Origin: Sphingomonadaceae bacterium
GTDB lineage: Bacteria; Pseudomonadota; Alphaproteobacteria; Sphingomonadales; Sphingomonadaceae
Direction of reading: 5' to 3'
DNA length: 64,000 nucleotides
Assembly: GCA_947477745.1 (NCBI GenBank)
Contig: CANJUF010000001.1
Span: forward strand, 210,421 to 274,420
Positions 8,344 to 16,864 of this stretch are shown here, piece by piece (the stretch's first letter is position 1; each line of letters opens with the position of its first letter). The notes under the pieces were generated by a model. It saw nothing but the letters and a program-made list of their open reading frames with translations. It had not been told where the DNA came from and made no database searches. The position numbers were made by a program, and so were the translations under genes.

Positions 8344-9152
8344 TGCCGGGCGAGCGCCACCTCACGCGGGGCGGTAGCGGCGGCGGCGGGCAGCCGCAGC
8401 GATGCGAGCAGGCCGCGCAGTTCTTGGCGCGCAACCAGATGGCTGGTGCCGAGCTCGCCCAGCTGGCCCTTGTCGAGCAGGGTGAGGCCCGAGGGAAACA
8501 GCTCGCGGTAGATCACGCGCTCGGAAAGTCCCTCGGCGACGCGAAAGCCGACCCGCTGCGACAATTCCTTCAAGGCGCCCTCGATGCGGCGCATGTTGCG
8601 CGCCTCGACATATTGGCGGCGGTTGCGCACCACCACCCAGTCCAGCTCGCGGCGCTGCTGTTCTATGGTCGCGAGAGCGCGCTTCTTGCGCGCCTCCCAG
8701 ATCGTCTCGGCATAAAACGAGAGCTTGCGCACCTTGAAGGTCTCGCCCTCGACCTGGCCGATCAGGTCGAAATCGATGAAGCTGTCGTTCATCGGGGTGA
8801 CCAGCGTATCGGCAAGGGTGGCGGCGCGGAGCGCATAAGGATCGTCGCGCCCGGGCGTGTCGATCACGAGGAAATCCTGACCTTCGGAGATTTCCGAGCA
8901 CAGCGCATCGAATTCAGCGACATCCGGCCCTTCGAACACGGCGAAGCGCGTGCCGGGTAAGGCAATGCCGCGCCTGCGTTCGGTCTCGGCGCGGTTCTCG
9001 AGGTAGCGGTAAAGCGTGCGCTGGCGCTGATCGAGGTCGATCGCGGCGACTTTCGCACCTTGATAGGCAAGCGCAATAGCGACGTGGATGGCTGTGGTCG
9101 ACTTGCCGGTGCCGCCCTTTTCGTTTGCAAAGACAATACGGTGCGCGGTCAC
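8340..9152 (-). CDS. mipZ: Division-plane positioning ATPase MipZ
   Basis: 270 aa ParA/MinD-superfamily P-loop ATPase. The deviant Walker A KGGTGKST lies at residues 12-19 and the opening IVFANEKGGTGKSTTAIHVA is characteristic of alphaproteobacterial MipZ. MipZ forms a bipolar gradient through ParB at the origin and blocks FtsZ assembly away from midcell (known from Caulobacter). DLDQRQRTLYRYLENR and VIDTPGRDDP provide the switch I and Walker B regions. The stop overlaps the ATG of the J-domain gene by four bases. Divergently transcribed from panC with about 105 bp between starts. Confidence 0.93.
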   Translation of the reverse strand: MTAHRIVFANEKGGTGKSTTAIHVAIALAYQGAKVAAIDLDQRQRTLYRYLENRAETERRRGIALPGTRFAVFEGPDVAEFDALCSEISEGQDFLVIDTPGRDDPYALRAATLADTLVTPMNDSFIDFDLIGQVEGETFKVRKLSFYAETIWEARKKRALATIEQQRRELDWVVVRNRRQYVEARNMRRIEGALKELSQRVGFRVAEGLSERVIYRELFPSGLTLLDKGQLGELGTSHLVARQELRGLLASLRLPAAAATAPREVALARQ

Positions 9153-9258
9153 GGGCTCGCTCAGTTATGGGTCAAATGGGTTGCCGCCCGGACTTCCCGC
9201 AAGCTAGGCAGGTGCAGGCCGGTCGCCTGTGCCCGGCTGTATCGAAGGCGGAGATACC

Positions 9259-10113
9259 ATGCAAACGATAGCGCGGCTCGATCCACTACGCTCTGCGCTC
9301 GAAGTGCTGCGAGCGGATGGAAAGGTGGCGCTGGTGCCAACCATGGGCGCGCTTCACCAGGGCCATCTGACTCTGGTGCGCGAGGCAAAAAGGGCCGCCG
9401 CGCATGTCGTCGTCTCGATCTTCGTCAATCCGCGCCAGTTCGGTGCGGGCGAGGACCTCGATGCCTATCCGCGCCAGCTCGAGGCCGATTGCGCGCTGCT
9501 TGCCGCCGAGGATGTCTCGCTGGTCTGGGCGCCCGAGCATTCGGCGATGTACCCGCAAGGCTATGCCACCAACATCTCGGTCTCGGGCGTGAGCGAGGGA
9601 CTGTGCGGCGGCGACCGGCCGGGCCATTTCGACGGCGTGGCGACCGTGGTGTGCAAGCTGTTCAACCAGGTCATGCCCGACATGGCCTTTTTCGGCGAGA
9701 AGGACTGGCAGCAGCTTGCGGTGATCCGGCGCATGGCGCGCGACCTCGATCTCACCCGGCCGTCTGCCGACCAGATTATCGGCGTGCCCACGGTGCGCGA
9801 GGCGGACGGTCTCGCGATGAGTTCGCGCAACGCCTACCTCTCGGCGCAGGATCGCGCCCGCGCCGCCGCCCTGCCGCGTGCGATGCGCGAGGCGATTGCG
9901 GAAATCGAGCGAGGCGAAGCGGTCGCGCCTGCGCTGGACCGCCTCAAGTCCGCGCTGATCGAGGGCGGCTTCGCCAGCGTCGATTATGCCGAACTGCGCC
10001 ACGCCGAATCGCTTGTCTGCCTCGATTCGCTCGGCCAGGATCCGGCCCGGCTGCTGGTCGCGGCACGGATCGGGTCTGCGCGGCTGATCGACAACATGGG
10101 TGTTCACTTGTGA
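9259..10113 (+). CDS. panC: Pantoate--beta-alanine ligase
   Basis: 284 aa. It joins pantoate and beta-alanine with ATP, via a pantoyl-adenylate, in coenzyme A synthesis. The motifs are PTMGALHQGHLTLVREA (HIGH-like), VSIFVNPRQFG, CGGDRPGHFDGVATVV, FGEKDWQQL and MSSRNAYLS. An in-frame ATG exists at 9229, but the start at 9259 is chosen because GGCGGAG lies just upstream and the family begins about 30 residues before PTMG. The gene stands alone; panB and panD are not in the window. Confidence 0.95.
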   Translation: MQTIARLDPLRSALEVLRADGKVALVPTMGALHQGHLTLVREAKRAAAHVVVSIFVNPRQFGAGEDLDAYPRQLEADCALLAAEDVSLVWAPEHSAMYPQGYATNISVSGVSEGLCGGDRPGHFDGVATVVCKLFNQVMPDMAFFGEKDWQQLAVIRRMARDLDLTRPSADQIIGVPTVREADGLAMSSRNAYLSAQDRARAAALPRAMREAIAEIERGEAVAPALDRLKSALIEGGFASVDYAELRHAESLVCLDSLGQDPARLLVAARIGSARLIDNMGVHL

Positions 10114-10212
10114 GTCAGATGCGTTCTGTTCTTTGCGCAACCATGGAAAGAAGCTATTGGCTGCACTGACTGGGGCGCCATTGCTTCAATGGGCAAAACA
10201 GGAGGATTTCGC

Positions 10213-10965
10213 ATGAAAAAGATCATGTTGGCGCTGGCCGTGGCCGCGACCGCCTTGAGCGCGTCGCCTGCCATCGCAAAGTAGGACAAGTCATCCGCGC
10301 GCAAGCAGCAGGAAAAGCGCACGATGGAAATCCCGACCTGCGGGCGCAACCTTGGCGCGATCGCGCTGGTCGAGCCGGAATACCAGTGGTGGCGCGACTA
10401 TAACCTGCAAAGCCCCGAAGCGGTGCTGCGCGTGTTCATCCAGAAGTCGCGCTGCTTCACCCTGGTCAATCGCGGGCGCTCGATGGACAAGCGCTACGAG
10501 GAACGCGGGCTCGCCGATTCGGGCGAATTGCAGCGCGGCTCCAACCTCGGCAAACGTCAGGTCCGCGCGGCCGACTACTTCCTTGAACCCAATATCGTCA
10601 CCGCCAACAAGAATTCAGGCGGCGGCGGCGGCTTTGGCGGCATCGGCGGCTTTGGCGGCGCGGTGCTTGGCGGCCTCAAGGTCAAGAAGAGCGAGGCCAG
10701 CGTCACGCTTTCAGTGGTCAACGTCCGCACGACCGAGGAAGTCGCGCTGTCGGAAGGCTACGCCCGCAAGTCCGATGTCTCCTTCGGCGGCGGCGGTGGC
10801 GGCTGGTTCGGCGGGGCATTCGCGGGCATTGCCGGGGGCGGTTACCAGGATACCGAGAACGGCCAGGTGATCGTGCTTGCCTATCTCGACAGCTACATCA
10901 AGCTTGTCGACGAGATGGGCGGGCTTCCGACCAATGCAGCAGCCGCAGCGCCGCGCGCGGAATAA
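10213..10965 (+). pseudogene. CsgG/HfaB-like secreted protein, interrupted by an in-frame amber codon
   Basis: An AGGAGG-preceded ATG at 10213 opens a textbook signal peptide (MKKIMLALAVAATALSASPA, cut near AIAK). It runs straight into TAG at 10282-10284, and the same frame then stays open to 10965. The 3' part holds GRNLGAIALVEPEYQWW, ADYFLEPNIV, a Gly-rich insert, and SVTLSVVNVRTTEEVALSEGYA, which look like CsgG-family envelope proteins of about 250 aa. An internal ATG at 10324 could give a 213-aa protein without export signal. The signal peptide and mature domain being in one frame argues for a recent nonsense mutation, a sequencing error, or suppression. No curli genes adjoin it. Confidence 0.7.
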
Positions 10966-11028
10966 ACCTCTGCGGGATCGGTCGACGTTCCGGTTGTGGC
11001 TGTGCCGAGTGACTGCTAACGCACTGCC

Positions 11029-11730
11029 GTGAGCAGCTGCGACATATGCGTGGTCCGCAACCGGGCGATTTGCTCGGCGCTGGACGGAACAGAGCTTGAG
11101 GCGCTTAACGCCATCGGGCGCGAGCGCAAGCTTTCGCCCGGGGAATCGCTGTTCTGGGAGGGCGAGGATTCGGTCATCGTCGCCAATGTGCTCGACGGGG
11201 TCCTCAAGCTCGCATCGAATACCGAGGACGGCCGCGAACAGATCGTCGGCATCGTCTATCCCTCGGATTTCATCGGCAGGCCGTTCGACGGGACCAGCAG
11301 TCACGGGATCAGCGCGCTGACCGATGCGCGCGTATGCGTGTTCAACCGGAGCGACTTCGACCGGTTTGCTGCCGAACATCCCCAACTGGAGCACAAGCTG
11401 CTCGAACGCACCCTGGGCGAACTTGATCGCACCCGGCGCTGGATGCTGCTGTTGGGGCGCAAGTCGGCTTCGGAAAAGGTCTCCTCGTTCCTGCTCGAAG
11501 TCTTCGAGCGGATGGGCGTGACCAAGGGTTGCGAGCTTCGCTTCGACGATGCACCGATAACGCTGGAACTGCCGTTCTCTCGGCAGCAGATCGCCGACAT
11601 CCTTGGCCTGACGATCGAGACGGTCAGCCGACAATTCACAAGGCTGAAGGCGGCGGGGATCATCGATCTGCCATCAAGGCGCGGTCTGCGGGTGCTTGAC
11701 CGGGCCGCGCTCGAGGCTGAAGCGGGCTAA
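11029..11730 (+). CDS. fnrL: FNR-type oxygen-sensing transcriptional regulator
   Basis: 233 aa Crp/Fnr-family regulator with a GTG start. The N-terminus has C4-X2-C7-X7-C15 and the central region has C103 (DARVCVFNR). This is the four-cysteine set that holds a [4Fe-4S] cluster in FnrL/FixK-type oxygen sensors. A cyclic-nucleotide-binding-like beta-roll is followed by a long dimer helix and a C-terminal helix-turn-helix. Its recognition helix TIETVSRQF keeps the E-x-x-S-R triad that reads TTGAT half-sites. Expected to switch between aerobic and micro-oxic respiration. I found no clear TTGAT-N4-ATCAA site beside it. The symbol is by analogy with other alphaproteobacteria. Confidence 0.85.
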   Translation: MSSCDICVVRNRAICSALDGTELEALNAIGRERKLSPGESLFWEGEDSVIVANVLDGVLKLASNTEDGREQIVGIVYPSDFIGRPFDGTSSHGISALTDARVCVFNRSDFDRFAAEHPQLEHKLLERTLGELDRTRRWMLLLGRKSASEKVSSFLLEVFERMGVTKGCELRFDDAPITLELPFSRQQIADILGLTIETVSRQFTRLKAAGIIDLPSRRGLRVLDRAALEAEAG

Positions 11731-11799
11731 GCTGCCCGCATCCTGATAGCCAGAAATTGCGGATTTTGTTCGGACCGGCTCAACCCGGCGCCGAAGCTA

Positions 11800-12576
11800 T
11801 CAGTTGCCGCCGCGGCCCAGCGTAGGATCGGCGTCTGCGTGGGCGATCTGGCCGCCATTCATGTAAGGCACCGGATTGACCGCAGCGCCGTCAACGCGGA
11901 CTTCATAGTGAAGGTGCGGGCCGGTCGACCGTCCGGTCGTGCCAACAAAGCCGATGACATCGCCCTTGTGGACGCGCTGGCCCTCGGCAACGTTAAGGCG
12001 CGACATATGAGCATAGCGGGTCTGGATCTGGCCGCCATGCTCGATTGCGACGTAAAGGCCGTAAGTGCTGAACCACGAAGCACGGCTGATCACGCCATCG
12101 CCCGTAGCATAGATCGGAGTGCCGGTCGGCGCTGCAAGATCGATGCCCTTGTGGGCAGCGCGGCGTCCGGTGACAGGATGCATGCGCATGCCGAAATCGC
12201 TGGTCATGGTGAGGCCCGCGAGCGGGGTGCGCGAGGGGATCGAAACTTGTTGGCCCGGCATCCGGAAACCGGCGAGAGCGCCGGAGACAGGCTGTACCAT
12301 GCCGGCCTGGCTTTGCGCTTCGGCAACAGCGGCGAGCGCGGGGACCGAACTTGCTTCCAGCGAGCGCCAGTTGCTGAACAGGGCGCTGAAGCGTTCATCC
12401 TGTCCGCCCGAAACCGATTGGTTGGCTGCGCTTGCTTCGCGCAGCGGCGCAGCGATATCGGCATTGGAGCTGCTGTTTGCATAGGCTGCCGGGGTCAAAG
12501 CCAGACAGGCTAGAGCGGCTACGCTTTTGGTAATTAAACGGAAGGCAACTACCAGGCTCGTGCGGTTAAATCGCAA
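11800..12576 (-). CDS. M23-family (LytM) peptidoglycan endopeptidase
   Basis: About 258 aa. An N-terminal export signal (SVAALACLALTPAAYA) is followed by a variable region and a C-terminal LytM domain. The zinc motifs are HKGIDLAAP (H-x3-D) and GPHLHYEV (H-x-H). It cuts peptide cross-links in murein, or acts as an activator if degenerate, but the ligands here look complete. No ATG precedes the signal peptide. A TTG at 12576 with GAGAG nine bases upstream is preferred; a GTG at 12615 would add 13 residues ahead of an already normal n-region. Transcribed alone, convergent with the FNR gene. Confidence 0.85.
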   Translation of the reverse strand: MRFNRTSLVVAFRLITKSVAALACLALTPAAYANSSSNADIAAPLREASAANQSVSGGQDERFSALFSNWRSLEASSVPALAAVAEAQSQAGMVQPVSGALAGFRMPGQQVSIPSRTPLAGLTMTSDFGMRMHPVTGRRAAHKGIDLAAPTGTPIYATGDGVISRASWFSTYGLYVAIEHGGQIQTRYAHMSRLNVAEGQRVHKGDVIGFVGTTGRSTGPHLHYEVRVDGAAVNPVPYMNGGQIAHADADPTLGRGGN

Positions 12577-12739
12577 AGTCTCGTACTCTCTTTTTCCGGC
12601 GGGCGCTGTGCGCACCTATCCAGATTTGCCACTGCGAGATGCAAACTTGCTGCAACGCGCGGCGGCGTGGAAACCCAAATTTCGAGGTAGCCGGACCCCC
12701 CGCCTACTCGTTTGAGCGTGTCTTCCAGCCCGAGCGTTA

Positions 12740-13540
12740 CTATTCAACCTCTGGTTGGAATTCCCGCGACAAACCGGCTGCGCGGCGCGCTGAGTCGTTG
12801 AACGGTGGATGAACAGAACCTGCAAAGTGCGCGTTTCTTAACATTTTCCAAAGCTGTGGCGGGCTTGCATCACGTGCTTTGCACAGGTTGAAAAAGTGCT
12901 TTGCGCCTGCCGCAACATGGCGGATTTCGTCGTCAAGGATTCGTTCCAGGATGCGTACGCCCCGCTCGTCGCCCGCTTGCCGCACCCGCTCGATCGTCCC
13001 CGGCATGACGTCTAGCCCGCGTGCTTCAAGTAGCATCGGCACTACGGCGAGCCGGGCCGCGACATCTTGGCGGGTATCGTGTGCCGCGCTCCACAGCCCG
13101 CCGTGCGCGGGCAGGTCGCCGTAATGGCTGCCAAGCGTCCGCAGGTGCCGGTCGAGCAGCGCGAAATGCATCGCCTCGTCCGCTGCGACCGAGAGGAAGT
13201 CACCGACGAACTCCTCGCCCATCTCCGCGCCGAACCGCCCCGCCATGTCGAGCGCGAGGTCAATGGCGACGAATTCGATGTGCGCGAGGGCATGAAACAG
13301 CGCGGTCCGGCCCTTGAGCGACTGGCCGCGCCCGCGCCTTGGCATGTGACGCGGCGCCAGCAGCTCGGGGCGTTCGGGTCGTCCGGGCTGCTCGGGCATC
13401 GCTTCGGGAAAGGCAAAGGAGAGCCGCCCCAGCCGCCAATCGCGCGCCGCCGCGCGCGCTGCCCGGACCTTGGCATAAGCATCGCGGGTCTCAAGCGCAG
13501 CGCGGATCGCCGCGCCGACTGTGCCGTGACCGCGGTTCAA
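12740..13540 (-). CDS. Ferritin-like domain protein (DUF455)
   Basis: 266 aa from a TTG at 13540 that overlaps the stop of the peroxiredoxin gene (TTGA). Starting there gives the family's usual N-terminus (TVGAAIRAALETRDAYAKV) and length. Likely iron-ligand motifs sit in two helix pairs: HALAHIEFVAIDLALD and AADEAMHF, then DDEIRHVAAG. The function of DUF455 is unknown. The fold suggests a di-iron or iron-binding role, and the neighbouring peroxiredoxin fits oxidative-stress or iron handling. Last gene of a glnE-bcp-DUF455 unit. Confidence 0.8.
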   Translation of the reverse strand: MNRGHGTVGAAIRAALETRDAYAKVRAARAAARDWRLGRLSFAFPEAMPEQPGRPERPELLAPRHMPRRGRGQSLKGRTALFHALAHIEFVAIDLALDMAGRFGAEMGEEFVGDFLSVAADEAMHFALLDRHLRTLGSHYGDLPAHGGLWSAAHDTRQDVAARLAVVPMLLEARGLDVMPGTIERVRQAGDERGVRILERILDDEIRHVAAGAKHFFNLCKARDASPPQLWKMLRNAHFAGSVHPPFNDSARRAAGLSREFQPEVE

Positions 13541-14010
13541 AGCCCCTTCGCAGCTTCGAGCACTTCGGCAGCGTGGCCCTTGACCTTCACCTTGTTCCAC
13601 ACCCGCGCGATCCTGCCGTCCTTGCCGACAAGGTAGGTTGTGCGCACCATGCCCATGTAAGTGCGGCCATAATTCTGCTTTTCGGTCCAGATCCCGAGCG
13701 CATCGGACAGACCGCCGCTTTCGGCATCGCTGGCGAGCGGTGCGGCCAGATCGTATTTGGCGATGAAGCCCTGGTGCTTTTTGGGCGGATCCTTGCTCAC
13801 CCCGAGCAGCGCCACGCCCGCCTTGTCGAAGTGGCCCTTGAGCGCGGAGAAATCCTGGTTCTCGGTGGTGCAGCCGGGCGTGTTGTCCTTGGGATAGAAG
13901 AACACGACCAGCGGCTTTCCGGCGAAATCGGATGGCTTGACGCTGCCGCCCTCGGGCGTCTCCATGGCAATGTCGGGAAACAGGTCGCCCACGCCGGGAA
14001 TTTCGCTCAT
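13537..14010 (-). CDS. bcp: Thiol peroxidase, PrxQ/Bcp type
   Basis: 157 aa peroxiredoxin reducing hydrogen peroxide and organic peroxides. The peroxidatic Cys lies in NTPGCTTENQDF. It is the only Cys in the protein, so this is a 1-Cys form; the resolving Cys five residues later in E. coli Bcp is replaced by Asn-Gln. The start at 14010 (MSEIPGVGDLFP) overlaps the glnE stop by ATGA, which is preferred over an in-frame ATG 39 bases upstream inside glnE. The downstream DUF455 gene overlaps its stop. Confidence 0.92.
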   Translation of the reverse strand: MSEIPGVGDLFPDIAMETPEGGSVKPSDFAGKPLVVFFYPKDNTPGCTTENQDFSALKGHFDKAGVALLGVSKDPPKKHQGFIAKYDLAAPLASDAESGGLSDALGIWTEKQNYGRTYMGMVRTTYLVGKDGRIARVWNKVKVKGHAAEVLEAAKGL

Positions 14011-16715
14011 CGATCGGTCTCCAGTGTCTCGCCAAACAGATCGGCCCAACTTGCCGCGACCAGCGCGCGCGCTTCGCCTAGGGCCTCCATCAGGTCATCC
14101 CAATCGCCAAATTGGCAGGCCTTGGCAAGCGCGGCGCGCGCGGCCCCGTGCGGGGGCAGGCCATCGGGCGAAAGCAGCCGCACGGTGATGATGAGGCGGT
14201 TCATCGTCTGGTAGGCCCCGGTCATTGCCGTGGGCAGCAGCCCCGCACCCGCCAGTGCCGCAATCGCCTCGCCCAGATCGGAGTGAAGCGCGGTGCGCTC
14301 GCGAAGCTGGAGGAAGTGGACCAGGAATTCGAGATCGACCAACCCGCCGCGCAGCAGCTTCACATCGAGCGGTCCCGAAGGCTGTTTGTGTTCGGCCATG
14401 CGCGCGCGCATCTCAAGCACGTCGGCCTTGAGCGTCTCCGCATCGCGCGGCGTCAGCAGCACCTCGTGAACGATGGCATCCACCTCGGCCCGCGCCGCTT
14501 CCGAACCGAACACCGGCCGCGCCCGGGTCAGCGCCATGTGCTCCCAGGTCCACGCCTGCTCGCGCTGGTAGCGCGCAAAGCTCTCCATGCTCGCGGCGGG
14601 CGGACCTTGCTCGCCCGAAGGGCGCAGCCGCGTGTCGACTTCATAGAGCGCGCCTTCGGCAGTCGGCACGCTCAGCGCAGCGATCACCCGCTGGCACAGC
14701 CGGTTGTAATATCGCGTTGCGCCCAAAGGCCGTGGGCCGTCCGATTCGGCGGAATGTTCGCCGGTGAACAGAACAACCAGATCGAGGTCCGAAGCATGGG
14801 TGAGCACACCGCCGCCCAGCCGGCCGAGGCCAAGGATCACCAGTTCGCTGCCGGCCACCGTGCCGTGCGCCTGCCGGAATTCGGCCAACGCCGCCTCGAC
14901 CAGCACTTCGATTGCCGCCTCCGCCACGCGCGACAGCGCCGCGCCCACCGCCAGCGGGTCGCTCGCGCCCTCGATCAGCTGGACGCCCAGCGCAAAGCGC
15001 AGCTCGCCGACCTCTCGGCGCACGGTATCGAGCACCTGTTCGTAGTCGTCGGTCGCTTCGCGGCGCGAAAACCGCGCGGTCAGATCTTCAACGCTGCCGG
15101 GAAGATCGAAGGCGCTGACGTCAAACAGCGGATCGAGCAGGTCCGCACGGCGGGCAAGTTCTTCGGCAAGCGGATCGGCCAGCGACATGATCCGCGCCAA
15201 CAGTTCGAGCAGCCCCGGCCTCGCCTCGAGCAAGTGGAACAGGTTGAGCGCGCTCGGCAACTGGGCGAGCAGGCGCTCCCAGCGCAGCACAGCCTGATCG
15301 GGCTCTGGCGCATGGGCGAGCGCGGCAAGCAGCGCGGGCTTGATCGTGTCGAAAGCGGCATTGGCGGCGTCGGTGCGCAGCGCCTTGAACTTGCCCGATT
15401 GCCAGTCGGCCACGCGCTCGGCCAGGCCATGCGGATCGGCAAAGCCCATGCGGCCAAGCTCGCCCTCAAGCTCCGGTCCCGAACTGGGCATCGGCGAGGC
15501 GAGCTGCGCGGCCTCGTTGGCGCGCAACAGCTCGTCGTAGCGCGCGCCCACCGCCTCGCAGACCTGGCGCAGCTCGGCCACCAGGGCATCGCCATTTTCC
15601 ATCCCGTCGAGGCGGGCGACCTGATCGAGCGCCTCCGTCTGGCTTGGCAGGCTGTGCGTCTGCTGGTCACTCACCATTTGCAGGCGGTGCTCCACGGTGC
15701 GCAGCCGGTCATAGCTTTTGCCCAGCAGTTCCGCATCGCCCGGCGGGATGAGCCCGGCTGCAGCGAGCGCGTCGAGCGTTTCGCGAGTCCCGCGCAGCCG
15801 CAAGGCGGGATTACGCCCGCCGTGGATAAGCTGGTGAGTCTGCGCGTAGAACTCGATTTCGCGAATGCCGCCGCGCCCTTTCTTGAGGTCGAAACCGGGA
15901 CTGGGCACCTGCGAAGCGCGGTTTGCCTCGCGAATGCGCGCGGTCAGTCGCGCAATCTCGGCGATGGCCCCGAAATCGAGGCCCTTGCGCCACACGAACG
16001 GACGGATCGAGGCGAGAAACGATTCGCCAGCGGCAATGTCGCCCGCGCAGGCGCGTGCCCGGATGAAGGCGGCGCGCTCCCATGCCAGCGCAGAGCTTTC
16101 ATAATGAGTCAGCGCAGCGTCCAGCGAGATGGCGAGCGGGCTGACCTCCGATGCCGGACGAAGCCGCAGGTCGACGCGAAAAACATAGCCTTCGTCAGTG
16201 CTGGCAGAGAGCGTCTCGACTATTCGGCGCGCTGCGCGCTGCGCCGCTTCACCCGGCTCGTCGCGCTGCCGGCGCGGCAGCCGCGCGGGATCGTAAAGCA
16301 GGATCGGATCGATGTCGGAACTGTAGTTGAGCTCGCGCGCACCGTGCTTGCCCAGCGCCAAGCCGACAAAGCCCCTTGGCTCCGCGTCCGGAGCGCGGTT
16401 GAGGATCGCCTCGGCGATGGCGGCGTCGAGCGCGCGGTCGGCAAAGTCCGAAAGTTCGCGGCAGACGCGCGCGACCGGAAACGCGCCCGCCAGATCGCCA
16501 AGCGCCAATGCCAGCGCCAATGCCATGCGCTCGCGCCGCAGGGCCACGCGCAGGTCTTCAGCGCCCTCGCCCGCCTGCCTTGCCAGCGCGAGCAGGTCAT
16601 CGCCGCGCCCCTCGCCGGCGAGCGCGACAATTGCGGGCAGCCGGTCCATCGCACGCGACAGGAACGGCGAATAGGCGTGCGCCCGTTCAATTGCTGCTTT
16701 CCAGTCCGCGCTCAT
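14007..16715 (-). CDS. glnE: Bifunctional glutamine synthetase adenylyltransferase/deadenylase
   Basis: 902 aa. It adds AMP to glutamine synthetase when nitrogen is plentiful and removes it by phosphorolysis when nitrogen is scarce, under PII control. Two nucleotidyltransferase domains are visible. The N-terminal one has GLALGKHGARELNYSSDIDP and the C-terminal one has LVILGLGRLGGGVLTHASDL; both keep the paired Asp. Helical GlnD/PII-linker regions lie between and after (RGGIREIEF, RGGLVDLEFLVHFLQL). Length is normal for the family. First gene of a coupled operon with bcp and a DUF455 gene. Confidence 0.95.
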   Translation of the reverse strand: MSADWKAAIERAHAYSPFLSRAMDRLPAIVALAGEGRGDDLLALARQAGEGAEDLRVALRRERMALALALALGDLAGAFPVARVCRELSDFADRALDAAIAEAILNRAPDAEPRGFVGLALGKHGARELNYSSDIDPILLYDPARLPRRQRDEPGEAAQRAARRIVETLSASTDEGYVFRVDLRLRPASEVSPLAISLDAALTHYESSALAWERAAFIRARACAGDIAAGESFLASIRPFVWRKGLDFGAIAEIARLTARIREANRASQVPSPGFDLKKGRGGIREIEFYAQTHQLIHGGRNPALRLRGTRETLDALAAAGLIPPGDAELLGKSYDRLRTVEHRLQMVSDQQTHSLPSQTEALDQVARLDGMENGDALVAELRQVCEAVGARYDELLRANEAAQLASPMPSSGPELEGELGRMGFADPHGLAERVADWQSGKFKALRTDAANAAFDTIKPALLAALAHAPEPDQAVLRWERLLAQLPSALNLFHLLEARPGLLELLARIMSLADPLAEELARRADLLDPLFDVSAFDLPGSVEDLTARFSRREATDDYEQVLDTVRREVGELRFALGVQLIEGASDPLAVGAALSRVAEAAIEVLVEAALAEFRQAHGTVAGSELVILGLGRLGGGVLTHASDLDLVVLFTGEHSAESDGPRPLGATRYYNRLCQRVIAALSVPTAEGALYEVDTRLRPSGEQGPPAASMESFARYQREQAWTWEHMALTRARPVFGSEAARAEVDAIVHEVLLTPRDAETLKADVLEMRARMAEHKQPSGPLDVKLLRGGLVDLEFLVHFLQLRERTALHSDLGEAIAALAGAGLLPTAMTGAYQTMNRLIITVRLLSPDGLPPHGAARAALAKACQFGDWDDLMEALGEARALVAASWADLFGETLETDR

Positions 16716-16864
16716 GCCTTGTCAGCCACGCCTCCACGTCTCCCGCCTTGATGCCATGGCCGCGCTCTGGCAACCACATGTCAAATAATGCACATCGCCA
16801 GAAAACGGGAACCGGCTTCGCGCGTTTCGGCGATACGACAGACAAGAATCAAAGAGGTCGCACC

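Noticed and set aside
14112..16751. Long open frame (over 850 codons) opposite glnE, and similar ones opposite thrS, the TonB receptor and the POT/NnrU genes
   Set aside because: Antisense frames stay open by codon bias in GC-rich DNA. They show no domain motifs and have Arg/Ala/His-rich composition.
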